64,000 nt of DNA from NCBI GenBank assembly GCA_024641245.1, contig JAHEDK010000001.1, forward strand, positions 62,001 to 126,000, read 5' to 3'. Source of the DNA: Actinomycetes bacterium (GTDB taxonomy: Bacteria; Actinomycetota; Acidimicrobiia; Spongiisociales; JAHEDJ01). Below, in pieces: positions 26,171 to 35,193 of the stretch. Position numbers and translations under genes: made by a program. Numbering within the stretch: the first letter of the stretch is position 1; each line of letters begins with the position of its first letter. The notes beneath the pieces are model-generated. The model saw nothing but the letters and a program-made list of their open reading frames with translations. It had not been told where the DNA came from and searched no databases.

Positions 26171-27095
26171 CAATCATCTCCAGAGCTTGAAGTCCTGCAC
26201 CGATCACAACTCCATTCTGACCGAACCGAGAGGCAACCATCGAAAAATGCTGCCTGACGTTGTCACCGTAGATACTGTGAGCCAGAGCCGTCCTGGCCGG
26301 ACCGAGGAGGAGATCACCAGCCCGCGATGGCCCTCCTCCGACCACTACAAGGTCTGGGTCGAGGACGGCAGCCAACTGGGCGACGCCGCGCCCGAGCCAT
26401 GTGCCGGCTGCGGACCATGCTTCCATGGCGCCGGGATCCCCTGCCTCAGCAGCCACCATCAGGTGTTGCCCGGTCGGCCGTCGATGGGCTGCAGCCGACG
26501 CTACCGCTCCTTTCGAATCGGTCGCGGCAAGCTGCAGGGCAGCCGCATCGAGCACCGATCCAGATACGAGTGTTTCCCAGCAACCATCTCGACCGCACGC
26601 GCACGGCGGTCCGTCCGGATCAAGGGTGAGATGACCTATCTCCCCTGCGAACCCACTCCCCCGGTAGATCTCGCCATCGATGACGATCCCACCGCCAATC
26701 CCGGTGCCCAGCATCACCATAAGGACATTGTCGAATCCCTTGGCCGCTCCGAGGCGAACTTCCGCAAACGCGGCTGCGTTGGCGTCGTTGTCTAGGATCA
26801 CCGACAACCCTGTCGCGGCCTCTACCGCCGGACCAATCGGTGCAGGACCGGCCACATGCGGGCCCCACATGTGAACCCGGTTCGCGGAGTCAACCAATCC
26901 GGCCGACCCGACTCCAACGCCCACGACGTCATTCGACACGAGTTCCGAAGCCATGTACGCGCAGCGGTCGGCAACTCCTCGCCCCGTTTGAGGCGTCGGG
27001 TGCTGTATGAGTCCTTCAACACTCCCCCGATGATCGACCAGGGCCGCCTTGATCGACGACCCGCCAATATCGATTCCGATCGCCTGAACTGTCAT
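26163..27095 (-). CDS. ROK-family kinase, probable glucokinase
   Basis: This is a 310-aa sugar kinase. AIGIDIGGSSIKAAL binds ATP phosphate, DNDANAAAFAE carries the catalytic Asp, and GTGIGGGIVIDG is also present. The ROK zinc site is complete (GHLTLDP, then CACGRDGCWE). Actinobacterial ROK glucokinases (GlkA) phosphorylate glucose with ATP; polyphosphate use is possible. The ATG at 27095 overlaps the TGA of the ArsA-like gene by one base (TGATG). The neighbourhood of SRPBCC protein, ArsA-like ATPase and ROK kinase resembles the glkA region of other actinobacteria, which supports the glucokinase call. Confidence 0.87.
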   Translation of the reverse strand: MTVQAIGIDIGGSSIKAALVDHRGSVEGLIQHPTPQTGRGVADRCAYMASELVSNDVVGVGVGSAGLVDSANRVHMWGPHVAGPAPIGPAVEAATGLSVILDNDANAAAFAEVRLGAAKGFDNVLMVMLGTGIGGGIVIDGEIYRGSGFAGEIGHLTLDPDGPPCACGRDGCWETLVSGSVLDAAALQLAATDSKGAVASAAAHRRPTGQHLMVAAEAGDPGAMEAWSAAGTWLGRGVAQLAAVLDPDLVVVGGGPSRAGDLLLGPARTALAHSIYGDNVRQHFSMVASRFGQNGVVIGAGLQALEMIDG

Positions 27096-28258
27096 CACCC
27101 GCCGAAGGTCACCCGGAGCACGCCGCCGGCCAGCTTGGCTCCTGCGATGCGACGGCGAAGCAACGAATCCGGAAGCACGAAGGAGCGGCGGTAGGGCCCA
27201 ACCGTGATGTACAGCTCGCCGCCCCGCCTGAGGACATCGAGCTCCTCTTCATCGGCAAAGGGAACGGCGAGCTCGATGACGACCTCTTCTCCGTCCTCGG
27301 TGAGGGTGAACGGTGAAACGCCTTTGAATCCCGTTATCGGATCGGTATCTCCGTAGAGCTCGGCCGCCAACTCTCTCAGCCGGTCGACACCAACCATTTC
27401 CTGCCCGAACAGGCGCAACGGCAAGATCGAGACCTCACGGAACGATTCCTCGATCTCTGCGAGGTGTCTGGCCTGCACTTCGCGCCACGCATCGAAATAG
27501 CTGTCGGAGACGCTGGCCGGCAGCACCCGATTGACAACAACCGCGTCGACGCCGTACCCGAACAAACCCAGGTAGGTGTAGGTACGCCGAGCCTCATTGA
27601 CAACCATTTTCTCCGGATTGACTACTAGCCGCGCAGACGTCACCTCCGAATCAGAGAGAAGGGCCTTGACCCCTTCGACGGCTAGGAAGACGCCTTCGGC
27701 GGCATCAAAAACGTCCTCGCCCGGGACCGGCAGATTCGTCATCCGGGTCAATACCGGGCGAGCCGCCTTCATCAGCCGCCGTTCGGTAGGCAGAACCCTG
27801 TCGAAATACCATGAAAGCACCTCCGGTAGGCTGAGCAGGCGAAGCGTCTCGGCGGTAGGCGCGCAGTCGACGATGATCGTATCGTAGCTTCCCGAGTCGG
27901 CATGATCCTTGACTTGCAGAAGCGAAAACAGCTCATCCATCCCGGGAAACACGAGGAACTCCTCGGCTTCGATGCCCTTCACGCCACCCCAATCGAATAC
28001 CCGCTTGAGCTGCTGATGGAGCTCCCCCCAGTGTTTCGCGAGCTGCAACTGGGCGTCGATCTGCTGGACGTCGAGGTTCTCAAACAGTGTGCTGGGAACG
28101 TCTCCCAACGGCACATCGAATGCATCGGCGAGGCTATGAGCCGGATCGGTCGAGGTGACAAGCGTTCGGTGACCCAGCTCCGCCGCTCGGAGGCCCGTGG
28201 CGGCGGCGACGGTTGTCTTGCCGACTCCCCCTTTGCCGGTCACCAGGACGACGCGCAT
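27095..28258 (-). CDS. ArsA-like anion-transporting/Get3-type ATPase
   Basis: This 387-aa P-loop protein has a deviant Walker A motif, TGKGGVGKTTVAAATGL, at the N-terminus. It also has the switch STDPAHSLADAFDVPLGDVP, and the second switch DTIIVDCAPTAETLRLLSLP. These are typical of ArsA/Get3 ATPases. The C-terminal part (about residues 310-387) resembles the ArsA-associated HSP20-like domain. No arsenic genes are near, so detoxification is unlikely. The role in this actinobacterial cluster is unknown. The ATG at 28258 overlaps the SRPBCC stop (TGATG); the ORF track adds 71 residues. Confidence 0.9.
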   Translation of the reverse strand: MRVVLVTGKGGVGKTTVAAATGLRAAELGHRTLVTSTDPAHSLADAFDVPLGDVPSTLFENLDVQQIDAQLQLAKHWGELHQQLKRVFDWGGVKGIEAEEFLVFPGMDELFSLLQVKDHADSGSYDTIIVDCAPTAETLRLLSLPEVLSWYFDRVLPTERRLMKAARPVLTRMTNLPVPGEDVFDAAEGVFLAVEGVKALLSDSEVTSARLVVNPEKMVVNEARRTYTYLGLFGYGVDAVVVNRVLPASVSDSYFDAWREVQARHLAEIEESFREVSILPLRLFGQEMVGVDRLRELAAELYGDTDPITGFKGVSPFTLTEDGEEVVIELAVPFADEEELDVLRRGGELYITVGPYRRSFVLPDSLLRRRIAGAKLAGGVLRVTFGG

Positions 28259-28704
28259 CAGGCGGTTTGAACTTCCTCGACGCGCTTCTTGAGGCCCCGC
28301 AGTGCCGTCCCGACCAGTTGCTTTTCGGCCTGACGGCGCAGGAATCCGGGAAGTGGAAACGAGTAGTCGACTTTGAGGGCGTAGACGACCTCTGTGCCAC
28401 CGTCTTCGAGTTCCGTCAGGTCGTAGGAACCCTCCATCTCGGTGATGTCGTTGCCCGGGAGGGCCGTCCACGTAATGCGGTGAGGAACCTCGTATTCGTA
28501 CTCGAGTTCGTACGAGATCACCTTGACCATGGCGTCAACCTCAAACAGGGCCCGCTCCGCCAGTCCGTCATCCCGTTCAGCGGTGACGGTGACAGACCGC
28601 ATGGCGGTGATCCACTCGGGGTAGGTTGGGAGATCGGCGAGAACCGAAAATACGTCCGCGGGAGCAGCAGATATCTCGATGCTTTGAACGGCGCCTTCAG
28701 CCAT
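28258..28704 (-). CDS. SRPBCC (START/polyketide cyclase-like) protein
   Basis: This 148-aa protein has the SRPBCC opening SIEISAAPADVFSVLADLPTYPEWI and the beta-strand pattern and C-terminal helix (FLRRQAEKQLVGTALRGLKKRVE) of a hydrophobic-ligand-binding helix-grip fold. The ligand is unknown. The ATG at 28704 has AAGGG upstream. Its stop overlaps the start of the ArsA-like ATPase gene, so the two are made together and possibly act together. Confidence 0.87.
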   Translation of the reverse strand: MAEGAVQSIEISAAPADVFSVLADLPTYPEWITAMRSVTVTAERDDGLAERALFEVDAMVKVISYELEYEYEVPHRITWTALPGNDITEMEGSYDLTELEDGGTEVVYALKVDYSFPLPGFLRRQAEKQLVGTALRGLKKRVEEVQTA

Positions 28705-28747
28705 GACCCTTCTTTCTCGAACTGACAACAGGGTAGTCGGGCGGTGA

Positions 28748-29479
28748 CTAGCCGGTCACCCAACCCGAGATCGACACGAACTCGAGGTCTGCGGCAACCG
28801 GCTCTGCTCCCTGCGGATACACCGAACGGAAGACCTTGATCCCCTCCTCGAGCTCACCGTCCTCGACGAGTTGGAGCGTGCTCACGAATCGGGCTCTGAA
28901 CGCCTCCTCCCATTCAGCAACGGTCCGCTCAACTCGTTCGACGATCCCTCCTAGCGCCACCCGCTCCATTCCCGAGGAGGCGAACAGGTCGGCCACTGCG
29001 GCCACGTCGGGAAAACGGCGAAGATCGTTTCCACGAACCGAGGGAAACCACCTCCCGGTGAAAGAGGTTTCGAGGTAGTTCCTGGAGAATGTCCAGATCC
29101 ACACCTTCCCGCCGGGCCGGGTGACCCTGGTGGCTTCGGTCACTGCGTCGAGCCAGTCGCCGTAATGCAGAGAGAGATGGAAATAGGCCATATCGAATGA
29201 TCGATCGGCGAATGGCAATCGCTGGGAGACTCCCCCGACAACCTGCAGGTCGCGGCCGTGCGCCTTTGCTCGCTGGGCTGCCGATGGATCAATGAGCACC
29301 GGCGTACAACCCTCGGTCCTCATTACCTCCGAATGAGCTCCCGTTCCGCCGCCGATGTCCAGCACCCGGGCTCCAGGGTCCAGCCCGGCAAGCGCCATGC
29401 GGACTCGGTCCTCTCCTTCGGTTCGCAACGGGCGGAACCGGTACGTCTCGGAAAGGTGGTCTAGATCAACGTCAGGCAT
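28748..29479 (-). CDS. Class I SAM-dependent methyltransferase
   Basis: This 243-aa protein has the SAM motif ARVLDIGGGTGAHSEVM (about residues 35-50), PVLIDPS for the ribose contact, QRLPFADRSFDMAYFHLSLHY and VTRPGGKVWIWTF. This is the Methyltransf_11/25 fold. The substrate is unknown. The ATG at 29479 overlaps the end of the metallophosphoesterase gene by 8 bp; the ORF track adds 47 residues that belong to that gene's other frame. Confidence 0.85.
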   Translation of the reverse strand: MPDVDLDHLSETYRFRPLRTEGEDRVRMALAGLDPGARVLDIGGGTGAHSEVMRTEGCTPVLIDPSAAQRAKAHGRDLQVVGGVSQRLPFADRSFDMAYFHLSLHYGDWLDAVTEATRVTRPGGKVWIWTFSRNYLETSFTGRWFPSVRGNDLRRFPDVAAVADLFASSGMERVALGGIVERVERTVAEWEEAFRARFVSTLQLVEDGELEEGIKVFRSVYPQGAEPVAADLEFVSISGWVTG

Positions 29480-30230
29480 GGCGCACCGCCCGCGCCGTGG
29501 CCCTGAAGTAGCCGACGTTGACGCACAGCGTGCGCCCGACCCGCCATCGGGATGCTTGTGGCTGGTGGATGTCTCCAAAATAGTGCACGAGGGGTTGGTG
29601 GCGATGGAGGTATTCGGCAACCGCTTCCGAACCCCCCTCGAGCCGGCCCGTGATCACATCGAACCGCAGTGGATCGATAGAAGGGGCAACATGTGTCCCG
29701 AGCACGTCAACCGGACCCATGTATTCGAGCAACCGCGCCATCTCCTCCTCGCTGATCTCCCCGGCTGCGTTGAGGCCGGTCTTGGAGCCACCACCGACGA
29801 TGCCCATCCGTACCCCTTCGAAATCCACTACTTCGCCGTTCACGTACCGAAAGCCGTCCGGTAGGTGGGATTTGAGTAGAGACGGAACGTCTACGTTGCC
29901 GTGGGTGATGTAACCGGAACCTCCGTCCAAGGCAGACCGCATCGCCGCGTACTGAGCTGCGATAGCGCCGCCTACCTGGGCGCGAACCTCCTCCTCGCGA
30001 CCGGCCGACCGCTCCCGCCACAGGCGGCGCGAGGCGGCGAAGTCGCCCTGTCTCCGGTACCGGGCGGCGGCCTGTGCGAACTCCACCCCGAAGACCTCCG
30101 CGGCGATACCCTCACCTGTTCGGTAGTCCACGAAGTTGATGAGATCGCCGAGGATGACCACCGGTTCACCGGTCGCGATCACCCGGGCGAGATCGTCGAA
30201 CGCCCCGTGGACATCTGCCACGAGCAGCAT
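29472..30230 (-). CDS. Calcineurin-like metallophosphoesterase
   Basis: This 252-aa protein has the metal-binding blocks of the family: VADVHG at residues 4-9, VVILGDLINF, HGNVDVP in place of GNHD, and LGTHVAP and YFGDIHQPQAS (GHxH-like). It should hydrolyse a phosphodiester or phosphomonoester with two metals. GNVD instead of GNHD means the usual His of the active site is replaced by Val, with the nearby His in a shifted position. The next gene overlaps its end. Confidence 0.83.
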   Translation of the reverse strand: MLLVADVHGAFDDLARVIATGEPVVILGDLINFVDYRTGEGIAAEVFGVEFAQAAARYRRQGDFAASRRLWRERSAGREEEVRAQVGGAIAAQYAAMRSALDGGSGYITHGNVDVPSLLKSHLPDGFRYVNGEVVDFEGVRMGIVGGGSKTGLNAAGEISEEEMARLLEYMGPVDVLGTHVAPSIDPLRFDVITGRLEGGSEAVAEYLHRHQPLVHYFGDIHQPQASRWRVGRTLCVNVGYFRATARAVRHA

Positions 30231-30527
30231 TCAGTCTGCATCCGGTTCGGAGCCCGGATCGTACCGGTACGCGTAGGCGGCGAATACCAACGCGGCGAAG
30301 AGCGCCGCCGTTATCGCAGCTGCCGTCGGCCACCCCCCGTAGGATGCCGACAGTCCCCCGATTCCGAACGCGGTCAAACCTGCGACGACGCCCCGTCCGG
30401 TTGCTCCAAATCGCTCATCGGGATGCGAAGGTCGGCCGCTGTTCGACTCTGAGAGTCCGCCCAAGAGGATCCAGGCGACCAGGGCTATGAGGCCGACCAC
30501 GAGGCTCAGGCCGTACACCCCGTTCAC
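30231..30527 (-). CDS. Small membrane protein
   Basis: This 98-aa protein has three hydrophobic stretches (about residues 5-24, 45-62 and 67-86) and an acidic C-terminus. I recognise no family. It sits between the zinc-ribbon membrane protein (4-bp overlap) and the metallophosphoesterase gene (0 bp), so it is a member of the same operon. Confidence 0.62.
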   Translation of the reverse strand: MNGVYGLSLVVGLIALVAWILLGGLSESNSGRPSHPDERFGATGRGVVAGLTAFGIGGLSASYGGWPTAAAITAALFAALVFAAYAYRYDPGSEPDAD

Positions 30528-31264
30528 GGTGTCGTCCCTTCGCCGGTAATGGAGACGGCCGCCACGATTACCAGCATGAATACCAATCCCATGGCCGAGG
30601 TCACCACCCGGGGTCGCAGCAGGACGGCATCCTCGTTGCCCGCCGCCAGGCGGGTGGCGTCGTAGATGGAGATCCCCCAGGCGATGAAGGTGAACACCAC
30701 CAGGATGATTCCGACGGGGCGTCGATTCCCTCCGATCATGAGGACGCCAAACGCCAGGCTGGCGAGGAGCAGCCCAGCTACTGCCAGCCCCAGTGCAGAC
30801 TCACCGACCTTGAAGTGCCCACCGCCGGGCAACAAGCCCCACAGGGCAGCCCTGGAGGGTTCGACCTCGGGACGATCTTCCTCACCCGCCCCGAACGCCT
30901 CATAGATGGAGGTCTGGCAAGATCGACAGCTGTCGACGGACACCGGATTGACCGTACCGCATACCTTGCAGGTCCAGCCATCGGTGACGATGCCGGCGGT
31001 CGTGCCGGGCGGTGGCAGGGGCACGCTTGGCGGCCGATCATGGCGGGCCGGTGGGGCCGGTGGGCCGAGTGGTCCCCTCGGCCCACCTTCCGGCGGGGCC
31101 GGGCTTGCCCGACCTGGCTGAGGTCGTGCCGGTTGGGCGGAACGAGAAGTGTCGGACACCGCCGGAGAGGATTCCGCTGTGAAGCTCGCATAACACTGTC
31201 CGCACCACTCGGATCCGGCTGGGTTGGCAGCCCCACAGGCGGGACACGTGATGATGTCTGGCAT
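30524..31264 (-). CDS. Zinc-ribbon membrane protein
   Basis: This is a 246-aa protein. The first zinc ribbon (CPACG...CGQC) is at residues 7-25, then a proline/glycine-rich disordered linker (about 30-90). The second ribbon (CKVCG...CRSC) is at about 99-117, and four membrane helices fill about 135-240 with the sequence GLLPGGGHFKVG at the border. The layout suggests a membrane protein with cytoplasmic zinc ribbons. The function is unknown. It is the first gene of the minus-strand cluster. Confidence 0.75.
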   Translation of the reverse strand: MPDIITCPACGAANPAGSEWCGQCYASFTAESSPAVSDTSRSAQPARPQPGRASPAPPEGGPRGPLGPPAPPARHDRPPSVPLPPPGTTAGIVTDGWTCKVCGTVNPVSVDSCRSCQTSIYEAFGAGEEDRPEVEPSRAALWGLLPGGGHFKVGESALGLAVAGLLLASLAFGVLMIGGNRRPVGIILVVFTFIAWGISIYDATRLAAGNEDAVLLRPRVVTSAMGLVFMLVIVAAVSITGEGTTP

Positions 31265-31306
31265 GACGCTGCCAGGGTACCGCGCTCAGCACAGACGGCC
31301 AGATCA

Positions 31307-32974
31307 TCAAGCCGTGACGGCACCGCCCTCTGCAGAGCCGACCAGGCGTGCGTACTTGGCGAGAGCGCCCGTCGTATACCGGGGTTCCGGAGGCTTCCAT
31401 CCCGCCCGGCGGGTGGCCAGGGTCGCCTCGTCGACGAGAAGGTCCAACCGTCGAGCCGGGAGGTCAACCCGAATCGGGTCTCCCTCTTCAACGAGGGCAA
31501 GGGCTCCACCGTTTGCTGCTTCCGGGGCCACGTGCCCGATGCACAGACCCGTCGTGCCGCCGGAAAAACGTCCGTCGGTGATCAGCAATAATTCCTTGCC
31601 GAGGCCGGCTCCCTTGATGGCCGCCGTGATCTGCAACATCTCCCGCATACCGGGCCCACCCTTCGGACCCTCATAGCGGATGACGACGACGTCACCCGCC
31701 GCCAGATCGTGCCTGAACAGGGCCTCCAGCGCCCCTTGTTCGTCGTCAAAGACCCGGGCAGAGCCTTCGAAGGTGTCCAGTTCAATTCCGGCGATCTTCA
31801 CGACGGCTCCCTCGAGCGCGAGGGATCCTCGCAAAACGGCGATGCCTCCCTCGGGCGCCAGCGGATCGTCACTAGATCGGATCACATCCTGATCGCCGGG
31901 AAAGGTGACACCTGTGAGATTCTCGGCGACCGTTTTGCCGGTGACGGTCGGGATGTCGCCGTGGATGAGGCCCTCGTCGAGCAGCGCCCGCATCACGACC
32001 GGCACTCCCCCGATGTGATCGAGGTCGACCATGTGATAGGAGCCGAACGGCTTGAGGTCGCCGATGTGCGGCGTACGGCGGCTGATGATGTCGAAATCCT
32101 CCAGGGTCAATTCCACCCCTGCCTCATGGGCGATCGCCAAGAGATGCAGGACCGCGTTCGTCGACCCTCCCAAAGCCATGACCGTCGTGATGGCGTTCTC
32201 GAAAGCGGGACGGGTCATGATCTGCCGCGGCCGGAGGTTCGCATCGAGAAGTCGCATCACGGCTGCTCCCGACTGGACGGCATACTCCTCGAGGCGCGGG
32301 TCGGGGGCCGGGACGGTCGCGCTTCCGGGCAACGACATCCCGATCGCCTCCCCGACGGATGCCATCGTGTTGGCCGTGAACATTCCGGCGCACGAACCCT
32401 CACCCGGGCAGGCGGACTGCTCGATCCCGAGTAGCTCTTCTTTGGTGATCGTGCCTTCACTGAAAGCCCCGATCCCTTCGAACACGTCGACGATCGATAT
32501 GTCCTTTCCGCGCCAGCGGCCGGGCAGACTCGACCCCCCGTACAGGAACACACTCGGGAGATTGGTGCGGGCTGCTGCCATCAGCATGCCGGGTAGCGAC
32601 TTGTCGCAGCCGGCAATCGTGACCATGGCGTCGAATCGTTCGGCATGCATCACCAGTTCGACAGAGTCGGCGATAACCTCTCTGCTGACCAACGACGCTC
32701 GCATTCCTTCGTGACCCATTGAGATCCCGTCGGACACGGCGATGGTGGCGAATGTGAGCCCGATGCCGCCTTCCGCGCGCACCCCCTCTTTGGCCCGCGC
32801 CGCTAGTCGAGGACCGGAGAGGTTGCAGGGAGTGACCTCGTTGCCTGCCGAGACGAGGCCGACTTGCGACTTGGCAAAGTCCTCCTCCTCGAGGCCCACG
32901 GCCCGGAGCATTGCTCGTGCTCCTGCCTTGGCCGGTCCTTCCGTCACATCCTGGGAGTGGATCTTGCGAGTCAT
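31307..32974 (-). CDS. ilvD: Dihydroxy-acid dehydratase
   Basis: This 555-aa Fe-S enzyme carries out the third step of isoleucine and valine synthesis. The three cluster cysteines are visible in [18 protein letters not shown] and [16 protein letters not shown]. The C-terminal blocks ([34 protein letters not shown]) are complete. The length is that of IlvD rather than Edd. It lies apart from the ilvBNC-leuAB operon about 6 kb away and on the other strand, so it needs separate control. The ATG at 32974 has no SD; TACCAT lies 6 nt upstream, which suggests a leaderless start. Confidence 0.96.
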   Translation of the reverse strand: MTRKIHSQDVTEGPAKAGARAMLRAVGLEEEDFAKSQVGLVSAGNEVTPCNLSGPRLAARAKEGVRAEGGIGLTFATIAVSDGISMGHEGMRASLVSREVIADSVELVMHAERFDAMVTIAGCDKSLPGMLMAAARTNLPSVFLYGGSSLPGRWRGKDISIVDVFEGIGAFSEGTITKEELLGIEQSACPGEGSCAGMFTANTMASVGEAIGMSLPGSATVPAPDPRLEEYAVQSGAAVMRLLDANLRPRQIMTRPAFENAITTVMALGGSTNAVLHLLAIAHEAGVELTLEDFDIISRRTPHIGDLKPFGSYHMVDLDHIGGVPVVMRALLDEGLIHGDIPTVTGKTVAENLTGVTFPGDQDVIRSSDDPLAPEGGIAVLRGSLALEGAVVKIAGIELDTFEGSARVFDDEQGALEALFRHDLAAGDVVVIRYEGPKGGPGMREMLQITAAIKGAGLGKELLLITDGRFSGGTTGLCIGHVAPEAANGGALALVEEGDPIRVDLPARRLDLLVDEATLATRRAGWKPPEPRYTTGALAKYARLVGSAEGGAVTA

Positions 32975-33011
32975 AAGAGCATGGTACGCACAGCGGTTGA
33001 GTCAGGAGGCA

Positions 33012-34106
33012 TCAATCAAGATTGCCGATCGCTGCGTCGATCTCTTCCAGTACGGCCGGATCGTGCTCCACCGTTCTACGTTCGGCCAGGGCGGGCCGGG
33101 CCCCTTCGCCCATCTCACCGAGGGCCCAGGCCGCATGGCACCGAAGCGTTGCGCGGCGATGGTGGAGATATCGTGCCAGGATCGGGAGGTGTTCTGATCG
33201 ACCCGAGTTACCAAGCGCGATGAGGGCATTCCGCCTGATGTAGTCCGGGTCGCGTTTGGGGATGAACCAATGTCCGGCGAAATCGAGTAACGCCTCGTCA
33301 TCGGCCGACAGAAGCCCGGTGAGATCGATCCGCTCGCTCTCCGCTGTCTGTTCCAGAGAGGCGTGCCCGGGCGGACAGGCATCGAGGCAGTCATCGCAGC
33401 CATAGATGCGATCTCCCCATGGTCTGCGCAACGAACGCGGAACAACACCAGCAGTCTGAGCCCAGTAGGCAATACATCGCGTGGCATCGAGGACACCGGG
33501 TGCGATCAGGGCTCCCGTGGGACACGCCGGAATACAGACGTCGCACTTGCCGCAGTCGCGTCGCATAGCTTTGCTCAAGGGGAGGTCGGCGTCGGTGACG
33601 ATCGAACCCAAAAGCAACCACGGTCCGTGCTTCGGCGATATCACCATCGTGCTCTTGCCCCACCAGGCGACCCCGGCCCGGACCGCGGCGGCACGGTCGA
33701 CCAACCGGCCATCATCGACCAACAATTCCGCCCGGAAACCCGACGTCGTGAGCAGCTCTGCCAGCACTCCGAGACCGGCCCGGAGCGGGGCGTAGTGATC
33801 TCGGGTCGCGAACCGGGCTACCCGCCCACCGGTGCCGTCCGGCGGACCGGGCGAACCGGACCGGGGAACATACGCGCTCGCCGCCACCACGAGTGACTTC
33901 GCCCAACCGAACGAACGGCGGACATCTGCGGCGAGATCGGGATCGCGATAGGTGAACCCGAGCCGACCCGACAGACCGGCGTTCTTTCGCTCGCGCAGCG
34001 TGCGCCCCACCGCCTCAAACGGCTCGGCAGAGGCGATACCGAAGGCGTCGAGTCCGGCTAGATCAGCGGCAGCACGCATGCGCATAAGGAGTTGCTTCAC
34101 CCGCAC
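33012..34106 (-). CDS. queG: Epoxyqueuosine reductase
   Basis: This 364-aa enzyme carries out the last step of queuosine synthesis on tRNA using cobalamin and 4Fe-4S clusters. The N-terminal DUF1730 region is followed by the ferredoxin-like cysteine sets CGKCDVCIPACPTGAL and CDDCLDACPPG (about residues 193-245). HEAT-like repeats follow (YIRRNALIALGNSG, LRCHAAWALGEMG), as QueG has. The start is GTG at 34106 with a weak SD; an internal ATG seven codons on is an alternative. No other que gene is in the window. Confidence 0.93.
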   Translation of the reverse strand: MRVKQLLMRMRAAADLAGLDAFGIASAEPFEAVGRTLRERKNAGLSGRLGFTYRDPDLAADVRRSFGWAKSLVVAASAYVPRSGSPGPPDGTGGRVARFATRDHYAPLRAGLGVLAELLTTSGFRAELLVDDGRLVDRAAAVRAGVAWWGKSTMVISPKHGPWLLLGSIVTDADLPLSKAMRRDCGKCDVCIPACPTGALIAPGVLDATRCIAYWAQTAGVVPRSLRRPWGDRIYGCDDCLDACPPGHASLEQTAESERIDLTGLLSADDEALLDFAGHWFIPKRDPDYIRRNALIALGNSGRSEHLPILARYLHHRRATLRCHAAWALGEMGEGARPALAERRTVEHDPAVLEEIDAAIGNLD

Positions 34107-34123
34107 AGGCTACGGCGTCTGGG

Positions 34124-34324
34124 TCATCCATTTGCAGCTGTGGGCTCTTCCCTGCGCGGAATCAGCCGGAGCCGGGGAACAAGCCCCACTTCGGCCAGGT
34201 TTCCCAACGCCTCAGTCTCCGTGTCGTTGAGTTCCACCGGCCCGGCCGCGAGCAAGTAGGTGACCACGCAATCCGTGCAGGCATCCGTGTTGCGCATTGC
34301 GCAGACGTCACAATCGATTCGCAT
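34124..34324 (-). CDS. Small CxxC protein
   Basis: This 66-aa protein begins MRIDCDVCAMRNTDACTDCVVTYLL, with Cys5-x2-Cys8 and Cys16-x2-Cys19, probably one zinc site. A Leu/Glu-rich helix and basic tail follow. Similar small proteins are seen in actinobacteria, but I know no function. The ATG is upstream of queG on the same strand with a 17-bp gap, so co-transcription with queG is likely. Confidence 0.68.
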   Translation of the reverse strand: MRIDCDVCAMRNTDACTDCVVTYLLAAGPVELNDTETEALGNLAEVGLVPRLRLIPRREEPTAANG

Positions 34325-34384
34325 GGCTTCCTTCCTGTTCGTGATTCCTCTCTCACCGTATCGTGAGGGTGGGACAGAAAAGGA

Positions 34385-34405
34385 GTCGCGGGTCGCGGGT
34401 CGCGG
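34385..34405 (+). repeat. Three tandem copies of GTCGCGG
   Basis: GTCGCGG is repeated three times without error in the gap between the small CxxC gene and hisN. No gene overlaps it. Its role is unknown; replication slippage would make it length-variable. Confidence 0.7.
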
Positions 34406-34416
34406 GTTCTGAGGTT

Positions 34417-35193
34417 TTACGTTGTGGGTTCTGGTCCGAGCAGACCCAGTACCTCATCGTGGACGAGGCCGTTGCTCGATATCGCCGTGCCTCCCTCGTA
34501 GGTTGTCCGACCACGGAAATCGGTGAAGCGCCCGCCGGCTTCCTCAACGATGATCTGGAGGGCGGCGAGATCCCACGGGTTGACGATCGGCTCTGCGGCT
34601 ATGTCCACTGCGCCTTCCGCCACGAGCATATGCGACCAGAAATCCCCGAATCCCCTGGTACGCCAGCAGCGCTCTGAGAGCGACCGGCCCTCTTCGCCGA
34701 GACCATGGTCATCGAAGTCGAGGAGACTGCTGATCGACAGCTGTGCGTCTCCCAGAGCGGCAATCCGGGAAACACTGATCGGTTCGCCGTTCAGAAAAGC
34801 ACCGAGGCCCTTAGCCGCCCACCATCGGCGGCCAAGCGCCGGAGCGGTGACGACGCCGACCTCTGCATGCCCGGCTCGAGTCAGAGCGATAAGGGTGGCG
34901 AACACCGGTATACCGCGCACGTAGTTCATCGTGGCGTCGATCGGATCGATGATCCAGGTCCACTCGCCCGCCCCAGATGTGCCGTACTCCTCCCCCAGGA
35001 CCGCGTGGTTCCCTCGCTGCCCGGCAATCCGCTCACGAAGGAGCTGTTCAACTCGCCGGTCCGCTTCTGAAACGGGTGTCATGTCCGGTTTCGTGTCTAC
35101 AACCAGATCCAGTGCTTTGAACCTGGCCAGGGTTACGCGATCGGCGATGTCTGCCAGACCGAGGGCAAACTCGAGTTCGACGAGGAGGTCCAT
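34417..35193 (-). CDS. hisN: Histidinol-phosphatase, inositol-monophosphatase family
   Basis: This 258-aa Mg2+-dependent phosphatase has VLGEEYGTSGAGEWTWIIDPIDATMNYVRGIP, with metal ligands Glu and Asp in the order of the IMPase family. The C-terminal VNPWDLAALQIIVEEAGG carries the last Asp. The mid-part and length resemble actinobacterial HisN, which makes histidinol; an inositol phosphatase remains possible. The ATG at 35193 overlaps the stop of the NYN-domain gene (TGATG); the ORF track start at 35232 is too long. Confidence 0.82.
   Translation of the reverse strand: MDLLVELEFALGLADIADRVTLARFKALDLVVDTKPDMTPVSEADRRVEQLLRERIAGQRGNHAVLGEEYGTSGAGEWTWIIDPIDATMNYVRGIPVFATLIALTRAGHAEVGVVTAPALGRRWWAAKGLGAFLNGEPISVSRIAALGDAQLSISSLLDFDDHGLGEEGRSLSERCWRTRGFGDFWSHMLVAEGAVDIAAEPIVNPWDLAALQIIVEEAGGRFTDFRGRTTYEGGTAISSNGLVHDEVLGLLGPEPTT

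Noticed and set aside
34285-34296. A 12-bp match to one arm of the palindromic repeat (GCATTGCGCAGA)
   Set aside because: It lies inside the coding sequence of the small CxxC protein and has no second arm, so it is taken as chance.
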